The notes beneath the pieces were generated by a model. That model saw nothing but the letters and a program-made list of their open reading frames with translations. It did not search any database and had not been told where the DNA came from. Shown here piece after piece: positions 1 to 5,445 of a stretch of 6,664 nucleotides of DNA. A program made the translations under genes and the position numbers. Numbering within the stretch: the stretch's first letter is position 1; each line of letters starts with the position of its first letter. The stretch is from an uncultured Coriobacteriaceae bacterium (GTDB lineage Bacteria; Actinomycetota; Coriobacteriia; Coriobacteriales; Eggerthellaceae), in contig CAMORQ010000112.1 of the NCBI GenBank assembly GCA_946623915.1, positions 1 to 6,664 on the forward strand. Direction: 5' to 3'.

Positions 1-709
1 CCATGGTGTAGCGTACGGCGTCTACCGTGCGCGCGCCAAGGCGGAAATCACCTTTGTTCACCTGCTTGCAGAGAAGGAAGTAGTCTTCGGGCACGTCGAT
101 GTCGAACGTTTCGCGCGAAAGAGCGACCGTGCGTCCATGGGCGCGACAGGTTGCCACCGTTTCGGTGAGCACGCGATCCGTGCTGTACTCGATGCCCTCG
201 AACAGCTGCGGAAAGGGCGGGCGTGTGCCGACAAGCCAGTAACCACCGTCGGCAGAAGGCCCGAGCACCACGTCGGAATAGGTAAGAGCGCGTTGCGCTA
301 CTTCAATATCGTGCCGCTGTATGTCAGGTAGGTCGGTGCCCATGAGCAAGCACCCCTCGGCACCGTACGAGAACGCCGTATCCATAGCATTGAGCATGCG
401 TTCGCCGAGGCTGCCCCCCTCTTGCGGAACCACCATGAACGAAGCCACAGACGAGCATGCCGACCGCACTTTCTCCAAAAACCTGTCGCGCACGTACGAG
501 CCATCTTGGATGTCACGCCATTCGTCGGAATAGCTGAGCATGACCGGATTGCCCAACGTGGCCAACTTTTCGACCAGGTCGAGCGCCATAGCCTCCTGGA
601 GCAAAGCACACTCTTCGTAGGACAGGACAGGGGAAAGCCGCGTTTTCACTTTACCCGGAACAGGGATACGCGAAAAGACGATGATTGTGCTCTTGGCTTC
701 ATCAGGCAT
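1..709 (-). CDS. TIGR04282/DUF2064 family glycosyltransferase (GT-A fold), partial at left edge
   Basis: Translating the minus strand from the ATG at 709-707 gives 236 residues with no stop before the window edge, so the 3' end is missing. Family motifs appear in order: FSRIPVPGKVKTRLSP (residues 12-27, the nucleotide-sugar loop, usually written APVPGRVKTRL), QEGGSLGERM (96-105), GTDLPDI (124-130, the metal-binding DxD-like site), LGPSADGGYWLVG (149-161) and TFDIDVPEDY (201-210). The family is a cytosolic nucleotidyl/glycosyl transferase relative; databases attach the name arsenosugar biosynthesis, but biochemical support is thin. Most members are about 190-230 residues, so little should be missing. 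The start overlaps the stop of the upstream glycosyltransferase by 8 nt (ATGCCTGA), with GAAGGAAG about 8 nt ahead as ribosome site, which indicates translational coupling. The two enzymes are very often paired in genomes and probably act in the same pathway. Confidence 0.9.
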   Translation of the reverse strand, partial: MPDEAKSTIIVFSRIPVPGKVKTRLSPVLSYEECALLQEAMALDLVEKLATLGNPVMLSYSDEWRDIQDGSYVRDRFLEKVRSACSSVASFMVVPQEGGSLGERMLNAMDTAFSYGAEGCLLMGTDLPDIQRHDIEVAQRALTYSDVVLGPSADGGYWLVGTRPPFPQLFEGIEYSTDRVLTETVATCRAHGRTVALSRETFDIDVPEDYFLLCKQVNKGDFRLGARTVDAVRYTM

Positions 710-1385
710 GATTGTGTCTTCCTTCTCCGTACATACGGGCAAGTTCTTCTACGGGCACTCCGGCGCGGTAGAGATGGCGCAAGTGGCGCATCTGCACCAT
801 GGCGCGCACGTTGCCCACCGATTCGAAACGCCGCGGGGACGTATACACTTTTTCGCGCAGTTGCTTCGGCCGGCAGACCGCCTTCAGGCGGCGCGACAGC
901 TCGTAGTCTTCCATAATCGGAACGGGGGGCACGCCACCCACCTGTTCGTAGAGGGCACGCGTCACATAGACGGTCTGGTCTCCAAAAGGAATCCCCGTCC
1001 AACGCACGCGGGCGTTGGCTGCCCACGCCCCAATCTTGCGGTCAAGCGTATTGGTGGTGAACCGCAGCGTCAGACTGCCCCATTGCGCGCCCGACTGAAG
1101 CGCCTGGTAGATGGCTCGCATGGACCGCGCGGGCACGACCGAGTCGCCGTGCACGAACACGATCGCGTCGCCCGTGGCGCATTCGGCCCCCAGCCGGCAT
1201 TGCGCGCCTCGGCCCTTTTCGCTGTGGACGACGTCCAATCCTTCGAGCATTTCCAACGTGCGATCGGTGCTGCCGCCATCGACGAAAATCAACTCGCTCA
1301 CACAGTCCCATTCCACAGCGGCGTCCAGATACGCAGGAAGCGCTTCTTCTTCGTTGTAGACGGGTGTGACCACGGACAGCTTCAT
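702..1385 (-). CDS. TIGR04283 family glycosyltransferase (GT2)
   Basis: The 227-residue protein is a compact family 2 glycosyltransferase with no membrane segment. Visible motifs are VVTPVYNEE (5-13, nucleotide binding), FVDGGSTDRT (34-43), EKGRGAQ (56-62), FVHGDS (77-82, the DxD-like metal site), IPFGDQ (132-137), PIMEDYELSRRLK (156-168, acceptor/catalytic ED motif) and TSPRRFE (182-188). This set and length match the TIGR04283 family, called arsenosugar biosynthesis glycosyltransferase in databases; the real acceptor is not known from the sequence. The DxD-region motif reads HGD where I recall the family usually having HAD. The start at 1385 lies 12 nt after the stop of the cysteine-rich protein gene and has only a distant AAGG about 15 nt upstream, so translation probably depends on coupling. 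The stop overlaps the start of the TIGR04282 gene. No arsenic methyltransferase or radical-SAM partner is visible. Confidence 0.93.
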   Translation of the reverse strand: MKLSVVTPVYNEEEALPAYLDAAVEWDCVSELIFVDGGSTDRTLEMLEGLDVVHSEKGRGAQCRLGAECATGDAIVFVHGDSVVPARSMRAIYQALQSGAQWGSLTLRFTTNTLDRKIGAWAANARVRWTGIPFGDQTVYVTRALYEQVGGVPPVPIMEDYELSRRLKAVCRPKQLREKVYTSPRRFESVGNVRAMVQMRHLRHLYRAGVPVEELARMYGEGRHNHA

Positions 1386-1397
1386 CGGACGACGGCG

Positions 1398-2171
1398 CTA
1401 CCTTATTGGATTCGTGTTGCGGTCGAACTTGCGCTTCGCGCGATTCATGAACGCGCGTCCCGAGTCGGGGTTTTCATTCACGCCCAGAATCGCCGAGACC
1501 GCATGCGTGCAGTTTTGGTATCCCATGCGCGAGAACTGCCCCAAACACGACGCGCAATACGTGTAGAGCATACCGCCCTGCTCTTCGGCACGGCTGATTA
1601 TCTTGTTGCTCAGCTTGGTAACCACTTCGGGTCCGCGCGAAGCGAGGTCTGCGCGCAGCCCGCAGCAGCCGACCCGATCGAGCGTGTCGACCTCGGACAG
1701 GTCGCAGTGCGCCCGCAAACTGGCTTCCATCTTGCGCAAATCCTTGTCGGGGCACGGAATGAACAAGCCGCCTGCCGCGAAATGGATGGGGCGTTCCAAG
1801 TTCAACTCGTCCAAGACGTCGAAGAGGTGAACCACTTCGACGTCTAACCTACCATGCAGGTGGTTGTAGCAACTCGGACAGATGACCACAACACGCTTGC
1901 ATCCGCGTTTGTCGAGACGTCCTTGCAGATTGCGTTGGATGCGCGCGGCGCTCTTGTGCTCGCCATAGGACTCCACTGGGTCGCCGCAGCAGTCGTAGGC
2001 CACGCCAAACCCCGCTTCTCGGCACACCTGCGCCAGCGCATCCATGGTGCGCGGAAACTGCGACGGAAACGCGCATCCAGGAAACAGAATCGTTTCGCAC
2101 TGTGCGCTCGGATACGATTTAAACGGGTAGTGGGCGTGCTCCCCCACACTTAGCAGCTTTGCGGTGTTCAT
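1398..2171 (-). CDS. Cysteine-rich (CCG-domain) Fe-S type protein, heterodisulfide reductase subunit B-like
   Basis: The 257-residue soluble protein carries two copies of the cysteine-rich CCG domain (pfam02754 type). The first has C33 (PGC), C61-C62-G63 (DCCGDP) and C98-x2-C101 (CPSC). The second has C140 (IPCPDK), C169-C170-G171 (GCCGLR) and C206-x2-C209 (CASC). In HdrB, GlpC, LutA and succinate dehydrogenase SdhE such domains bind iron-sulfur clusters and take part in electron or thiol-disulfide transfer, so a redox role is likely but the partner is unknown. No ferredoxin-type CX2CX2CX3C cluster is fused to it. I chose the ATG at 2171 over the in-frame ATG at 2195 because AGAGGAG sits 8 nt ahead of 2171, whereas the earlier ATG would overlap the previous gene and lacks a ribosome site. 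It lies 16 nt after the TVP38 gene and 12 nt before the glycosyltransferase, inside one operon. Confidence 0.9.
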   Translation of the reverse strand: MNTAKLLSVGEHAHYPFKSYPSAQCETILFPGCAFPSQFPRTMDALAQVCREAGFGVAYDCCGDPVESYGEHKSAARIQRNLQGRLDKRGCKRVVVICPSCYNHLHGRLDVEVVHLFDVLDELNLERPIHFAAGGLFIPCPDKDLRKMEASLRAHCDLSEVDTLDRVGCCGLRADLASRGPEVVTKLSNKIISRAEEQGGMLYTYCASCLGQFSRMGYQNCTHAVSAILGVNENPDSGRAFMNRAKRKFDRNTNPIR

Positions 2172-2187
2172 ACGGCACGCTCCTCTT

Positions 2188-2853
2188 TCATGCAATGTCC
2201 GCCTTGCGCTTCAAGAACCAGGCGATACCGAACGACACCACGAACAGAAGCACTGCTACTACGATGAGCACCACTCGGTTTTCTGCGTCCACGATGCCTG
2301 CGGCCCCAATGGTGTAGGCCGCCGTTCCCGGAAGGATAAACAGCGCCGAGTATAGGGCATAGGGCGCAAATCGAATGTCGGTGACCCCGTATGCGAAGTT
2401 CTGCAGGTTGAAGGGAAAGACCGGGACCAGACGCGTAACCGCCAGCAGAAACACATCCGACTTGTCTGCCCCTTCAAACAGGAACTTGTTGAGGGTCTTG
2501 TTCTTTTCAAGCTTAGGCTTAAGGGCATCCTTAAGAAAGTAGCGGCCGGCAATGAACGCGCCGCACGCACCCACCGACATGGACAACCAACACAGCAACG
2601 TGCCCACAACCGGCCCGAAAATGGCGCCCGCAGCCAACGCGAACAACACGCCGGGCAGGGCGAGCACCACGCTTCCCACGATGGAAAGCGCGACGTAGAC
2701 CACACAGGCGAGCACATAGTTTTCGCCAATCATGGCGTCGAGCGTGCGCTGGAGCTGCCCGCTCGCAATCCAATCGGACCAGCCGAAGAAATGGTTGGCT
2801 ATCACGACAGCTACGACGATTGCCACGAACAGCCACACTTTCGCATTCTTCAC
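2188..2853 (-). CDS. TVP38/TMEM64 family (VTT domain) inner-membrane protein
   Basis: The 221-residue hydrophobic protein has the classic VTT/SNARE-associated core: ALPGVLFALAAGAIFGPVVG (65-84), a second helix with GACGAFIAGRYF (95-106), the RLVPVFPFNLQNFAYGVT re-entrant motif (141-158) and the following helix with FILPGTAAYTIGA (172-184). Membrane segments are seen near 5-24, 46-76, 80-104, 165-186 and 193-214, and the tail is basic (KRK). The family is related to DedA proteins, which have been linked to lipid scrambling and envelope homeostasis, and to E. coli YdjX/YdjZ; its substrate here is unknown. Translation starts at GTG (2853-2851), fixed by a very strong AAGGAGGTG ribosome site; no nearby ATG fits as well. 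It is the first gene after the terminator at 2912-2949 and leads the operon with the cysteine-rich protein and both glycosyltransferases. Confidence 0.93.
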   Translation of the reverse strand: MKNAKVWLFVAIVVAVVIANHFFGWSDWIASGQLQRTLDAMIGENYVLACVVYVALSIVGSVVLALPGVLFALAAGAIFGPVVGTLLCWLSMSVGACGAFIAGRYFLKDALKPKLEKNKTLNKFLFEGADKSDVFLLAVTRLVPVFPFNLQNFAYGVTDIRFAPYALYSALFILPGTAAYTIGAAGIVDAENRVVLIVVAVLLFVVSFGIAWFLKRKADIA

Positions 2854-2885
2854 CAGGCACCTCCTTTCCTACTGCGCGCCGATTA

Positions 2886-2914
2886 AGTTAACCACGTCTT
2901 TGCGCTTACGGCAA
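2886..2914 (-). promoter_or_regulatory. Weak candidate promoter for the TVP38-led operon
   Basis: On the minus strand TTGCCG (2914-2909) and TTAACT (2891-2886) are separated by exactly 17 bp, which would place a start near 2879 and give a leader of about 26 nt to the GTG at 2853. The -35 matches consensus at 4 of 6 positions and the -10 at only 3 of 6, and it overlaps the T-run of the upstream terminator. It is offered because a start is needed here if the terminator is efficient; read-through from the upstream operon is the alternative. Confidence 0.2.
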
Positions 2915-2949
2915 AAGCCGCAGCGGGCGGCAAGGCCATCCGCTGCGGC
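2912..2949 (-). terminator. Rho-independent terminator after the large VTT gene
   Basis: Reading the minus strand, the arm GCCGCAGCGG (2949-2940) is followed by a 13-nt loop and the perfectly complementary arm CCGCTGCGGC (2926-2917), then TTTTG (2916-2912). A 10-bp GC-rich stem followed directly by four T's fits an intrinsic terminator, although the T-run is short, so it may be leaky. It begins 22 nt past the stop of the large VTT gene. The plus-strand side has no T-run, so it acts only on minus-strand transcription. Confidence 0.75.
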
Positions 2950-2971
2950 ATCATACAACCCTATAGAAGCA

Positions 2972-4189
2972 TTAAGCCTGTTCGGCGGCATTGCCGCCAA
3001 CCACAGCTTCGCCTGCCCCTTCGGCAGCAAGAGCACTGTCGTTGGCCTCTTCTTTCATGAGGTCTGCGTTGCGGCTCTTGAAAATGGTGAAGATGATCAT
3101 TACCAGAATGGCAACCGAGAACGCGATGAGCAAGCCCATAAACAGCGTCCTCGCACCACCGGTCAGCGTACCGCCCACGTACGAGTAAACGATCGTGGCG
3201 GGAAGCTGGCCGATACCCGTGGCGATGAAGAACTTCCAGAAGCCCATGCCCGTCAGGCCGGCTGCGTAGCTAACGTAGTCAAACGACATGAACGGCAGCA
3301 GACGGCAGATGAGGATCGCATGCGTACCGAACCGCTCGAAGAACTTGTCGACGGTCTTCAGGGCACCGCTCGTCATGAAGTGCGCCACGGCGTCGCGACC
3401 AAGAACACGCGCGATGAAGAAGCACAGCGCCGCACCGACCATGGCCGACGACCAGGACAGGATGGCACCTTGCCACCAACCGAACACCACCGCGTTGGAA
3501 AGCGTGATGATGAACGCCGGAATGGGGGCGGCCAAGCTCTGCAGCACCATGAGCGCAGCGGACACCGCCGCCGCCTGAGGACCGTAACTGCGCAAGTACT
3601 CGACCACAGCTTCAATGTTGCCCGAGGACAGCATGCCGAAGATGTGGCCCATCTGCTCGCGGATGGCTGGCACGCACGAGCACACGATCAGCACGGCCGC
3701 CAACACACCGTAGGCGATCCAACGGGCGATGCGGCCCGTGCGGTCGACTTTCGCCTGCTCGGGATCTGGGTTCACCTCGAGCGGCTTCGGGTCCTTGATG
3801 GCGCCGTAAACCAAGATGGCAATAAGCACCACGAACGTGACGACCAGCACGGTGTTAATCACGCCGAAGGGCAGTTTCGTCGCGCTGATGCCTTCGCGGA
3901 TCATCTTGGCGGGAATGATCGCCCAGCCCGCATTGGGGCCGATGTAGACCAAACCCGTAAGGAGCATGGCAGTGAAGCTGACGAACGACCCGCGATGGCC
4001 GATGCCGTATTCGCTCTTGCGCATGAAAATGCACAGCAGGATGATGCCGAGGATCAGGACACCCCAGAACACCCAGCCAACGTTGAATGCCATATGCAGC
4101 GTCGTATTGCTGAACAGGATGACGCCAGCCATAAGCGCCCAGCACAATGCATTAAAAACAAAGGAAGCGTATTTAGTTACTGTTCTCAT
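2972..4189 (-). CDS. Large VTT-domain membrane protein with extra N-terminal membrane domain
   Basis: The 405-residue protein has two parts. Residues 1-135 hold about four hydrophobic segments (near 8-27, 36-57, 68-92, 107-131) of a type I do not recognise; a charged loop (132-153) follows, then a helix at 156-176. Residues about 200-370 form a VTT/TVP38 domain with PIPAFIITLSNAVVFGWWQG (222-241), a helix ending in FFIARVLGRD (257-266), the re-entrant motif RLLPFMSFDYVSYAAGLTG (296-314) and GIGQLPATIVYSYVGG (325-340). The Ala/Glu/Gly-rich tail (375-405) is probably cytosolic. Ordinary TVP38 proteins are about 200-250 residues, so this is a fusion or extended form. I prefer the ATG at 4189, where AAGG lies 10 nt and GGAG 3 nt upstream; an in-frame TTG at 4198 would add three residues but lacks a properly spaced ribosome site. 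It follows the lipoprotein by 93 nt and probably shares its transcript, making it the likely membrane partner of the exported YdjY-like protein. Confidence 0.9.
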   Translation of the reverse strand: MRTVTKYASFVFNALCWALMAGVILFSNTTLHMAFNVGWVFWGVLILGIILLCIFMRKSEYGIGHRGSFVSFTAMLLTGLVYIGPNAGWAIIPAKMIREGISATKLPFGVINTVLVVTFVVLIAILVYGAIKDPKPLEVNPDPEQAKVDRTGRIARWIAYGVLAAVLIVCSCVPAIREQMGHIFGMLSSGNIEAVVEYLRSYGPQAAAVSAALMVLQSLAAPIPAFIITLSNAVVFGWWQGAILSWSSAMVGAALCFFIARVLGRDAVAHFMTSGALKTVDKFFERFGTHAILICRLLPFMSFDYVSYAAGLTGMGFWKFFIATGIGQLPATIVYSYVGGTLTGGARTLFMGLLIAFSVAILVMIIFTIFKSRNADLMKEEANDSALAAEGAGEAVVGGNAAEQA

Positions 4190-4220
4190 GTTCTCCAAAC
4201 CTTAGGGTAGCTTTACAGGC

Positions 4221-4252
4221 GGGTGCCTCTGCCGCAAACAGCAGAGGCACCC
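4221..4252 (-). other. Intra-operon hairpin without T-run
   Basis: The arms GGGTGCCTCTGC (4221-4232) and GCAGAGGCACCC (4241-4252) are perfectly complementary over 12 bp, with an 8-nt loop. They lie in the 93-nt gap between the lipoprotein stop (4283) and the large VTT start (4189). On neither strand does a T-run follow (the minus strand continues GCCTG), so a standard intrinsic terminator is unlikely. Known alternatives for such stems are mRNA stabilisation of the upstream lipoprotein message, processing, or Rho-linked partial termination. It probably sets different levels for the two products. The 8-mer CCTTAGGG occurs on both sides, at 4200-4207 and 4251-4258. Confidence 0.7.
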
Positions 4253-4282
4253 TTAGGGAGGGGGTTCGTCAAGGCGCTTATC

Positions 4283-5071
4283 TTAAGCAGCCTTGCGGAA
4301 CGTCACGATGACATCGGTGCCATCGGCCGGCAGCTTGTCGGCCTTGCCACGGAAGTAGGTGACCTTGTCGGCATCGGTCGTGCCAGAGGGCCATGCAGCG
4401 TTGGAGACGATGCCCACAGCGCAGGAGTCGATGCAAAGCACGCAACCGGTGTTCTTTTCGTTAGCGCGGTCGATGTTACCGCCGAAGCGCCAGTCGGCTT
4501 CGCGCGTGTCGCCATTGGCTGCTTCGATGCAGTCCCAGATGGGCATTTCGTCCTGGCCGTCCCAGCGGATGGTCACTTCGAGCTTTTCGCCTTCGATGGT
4601 AGCGGCGTTTTCGCCACCCTTCTGGTTTTCAAGCGTCAGGTTGTTGCCCGGCTCCCAGCCCAGGTCGATGCAGCCCTGATAGAATTCCTTTTCGTCGCCG
4701 TAGCCGGAAATGATCGTCTTCTGGCCGTTGCTGCCGCCTTCGAACACGACCGCATGACGGGTCTCGGCAGCGGATTCGCCCACATAAGCGCCGTCAACGA
4801 AGCCGAGGTAGCGAATTTCGCCCTTTTCCTTGTCGACCACGATGGGGTTGTCGACCGTGGGGTCTTCACCGGCGGTTGCCGCATCGTCGGCAGAAGCGGA
4901 GGCAGAAGCGGAAGCCGAAGCGGACGTGTCAGCGGAGGCCGAAGCGCTCGTTGCGGCAGTGTCAGCAGCGGAGCTGGTGGCAGCCGAGCTGGAAGAGCCG
5001 CTGCCCGACGCGCAGCCAGCCAACACGCCGGCCAGCGCCAGAGTCATTACCAATAGAGATATCTTTTTCAT
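4283..5071 (-). CDS. Secreted lipoprotein with YdjY-like domain and CX2CX3C motif
   Basis: The 262-residue protein starts with a short type II signal peptide (MKK, hydrophobic 5-17) and lipobox LAGC, so C20 should be lipidated and the protein anchored outside the membrane. Residues 21-68 are a Ser/Ala linker with tandem Ser-Ala units. The folded domain from about 72 to 259 has DKEKGEIRYLGFVDGAYVG (80-98), a HAVVFEGGS segment (106-114), GWEPGNNLTL (138-147), and CVLCIDSC (210-217), a CX2CX3C motif, with additional Cys at 134 and 181. I judge this to match the YdjY domain family, whose E. coli member is encoded between two TVP38-family genes (ydjX, ydjZ); its biochemical role is not established. 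The motif suggests a bound metal/Fe-S cluster or disulfide redox chemistry. The start at 5071 is supported by AAGGGAGG 6 nt upstream. It is the first gene after the promoter at 5294-5321, behind a long leader. Confidence 0.85.
   Translation of the reverse strand: MKKISLLVMTLALAGVLAGCASGSGSSSSAATSSAADTAATSASASADTSASASASASASADDAATAGEDPTVDNPIVVDKEKGEIRYLGFVDGAYVGESAAETRHAVVFEGGSNGQKTIISGYGDEKEFYQGCIDLGWEPGNNLTLENQKGGENAATIEGEKLEVTIRWDGQDEMPIWDCIEAANGDTREADWRFGGNIDRANEKNTGCVLCIDSCAVGIVSNAAWPSGTTDADKVTYFRGKADKLPADGTDVIVTFRKAA
4889..4948 (-). repeat. In-frame Ser-Ala tandem codon repeat
   Basis: Residues 42-61 of the lipoprotein are nearly all alternating Ser and Ala, encoded by imperfect 6-bp units (plus strand variants of GCAGAA and GCGGAG/GCCGAA). 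The tract is the flexible linker between the lipid anchor and the folded domain. Gain or loss of a 6-bp unit would change linker length without shifting the frame. Confidence 0.7.
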
Positions 5072-5181
5072 GTTGTCCTCCCTTGGGACTTGTTGCGCGC
5101 CTTACTCCCTATTCGGGCGCCACTAGTCGTGCTTACAGCACTATCTGACTACACATGTATACACGCCATGTAGGCAGAACG

Positions 5182-5359
5182 TGCAGAGCACTGCAGAATT
5201 ATGGTTGCGTATAGCACAAAGCGCGCCGCGCAAACACGGCACTATGCAGAACAGAAGCATCGACTAGAATGCAGAATGCCGATGCAGGGTCAAATTATAG
5301 ATATCAAAAGAGAAAACGCAAGAGAAAATTGACGTTACTGCAAGTATTCGTTATTGCAG
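5182..5359. repeat. Cluster of TGCAG motifs around the promoter
   Basis: On the plus strand TGCAG starts at 5182, 5192, 5245, 5270, 5283 and 5355, and its reverse complement CTGCA at 5191 and 5338; GGCAGAA at 5173 is a near match. Several share the longer form TGCAGAA. By simple chance a 5-mer counted on both strands should occur less than once in 178 bp. The copies lie mostly downstream of the predicted transcription start, so they could be operator sites for a repressor or elements of the leader RNA. No known regulator is assigned. Confidence 0.5.
5294..5321 (-). promoter_or_regulatory. Sigma-70-type promoter for the lipoprotein operon
   Basis: On the minus strand a perfect -10 hexamer TATAAT (5299-5294) lies 16 bp downstream of TTGCGT (5321-5316), which matches the -35 consensus at TTG. 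The predicted start is near 5287, giving a leader of about 215 nt to the lipoprotein ATG at 5071. The spacer is AT-rich. It is the only strong promoter I see in the window and would drive the lipoprotein and the large VTT gene, with possible read-through beyond 2912. Confidence 0.65.
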
Positions 5360-5360
5360 T
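5337..5360. promoter_or_regulatory. Inverted repeat upstream of the -35, possible activator site
   Basis: ACTGCAA (5337-5343) and TTGCAGT (5354-5360) form a perfect 7-bp inverted repeat with a 10-bp spacer. Its centre at 5348.5 is about 61 bp upstream of the predicted start at 5287, the spacing typical of class I activators such as CRP/FNR-type dimers; the half-sites do not match CRP or FNR. It could also fold as a hairpin at the end of the ABC operon transcript, but T's do not follow it closely on the minus strand. Confidence 0.4.
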
Positions 5361-5445
5361 TGGGGTATTTCCCTAACACGTAGAACGGAGTGAGGCAAAC
5401 CACGCAGGCTTAGACGTGCGCACCGGAGCCGAGGGCCAGGACTTT

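Larger units (their letters stand above)
5072..5445. other. 374-nt intergenic regulatory region, no credible gene
   Basis: Between the ABC ATPase stop and the lipoprotein start there is no open frame with a ribosome site on either strand. The part from about 5140 to 5360 is more AT-rich than the genes around it. It holds the promoter, an inverted repeat, a cluster of TGCAG motifs and the presumed leader of the lipoprotein mRNA, plus small palindromes (TGTATACA at 5156-5163; GTGCT-TAC-AGCAC at 5129-5141). I found no convincing intrinsic terminator for the ABC operon: the only structures downstream of its stop are a weak stem at about 5361-5377 and the inverted repeat at 5337-5360, neither followed directly by T's. 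I do not recognise a known riboswitch. Confidence 0.7.

Noticed and set aside
681..1847. Plus-strand open frame of 388 codons
   Set aside because: It runs antisense through the glycosyltransferase and cysteine-rich protein genes and shows a His/Arg-rich composition typical of the complement of GC-rich coding DNA.
2732..4210. Plus-strand open frame of 492 codons
   Set aside because: It is antisense to both VTT genes, is rich in His, Arg, Asp and Gln with no domain or membrane signal, and has no ribosome site; the minus-strand frames contain clear family motifs.
4221..4252. Intrinsic terminator at the 12-bp hairpin
   Set aside because: No T-run follows on either strand, so it is listed as a stem-loop rather than a terminator.
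4889..4948. CRISPR-like or mobile repeat
   Set aside because: The short repeats encode an in-frame Ser-Ala linker and have no spacers.
5141..5260. Cysteine-rich 39-residue open frame in the lipoprotein leader (minus strand, ATG at 5260)
   Set aside because: It has six Cys and could be imagined as a leader peptide, but no ribosome site precedes the ATG and the Cys codons come mostly from the repeated TTCTGC motif. Kept only as a remote possibility.
5361..5377. Terminator for the ABC operon at the TTAGGG/CCCCAA stem
   Set aside because: The stem is only about five pairs with a mismatch and no T-run follows; support is too weak.
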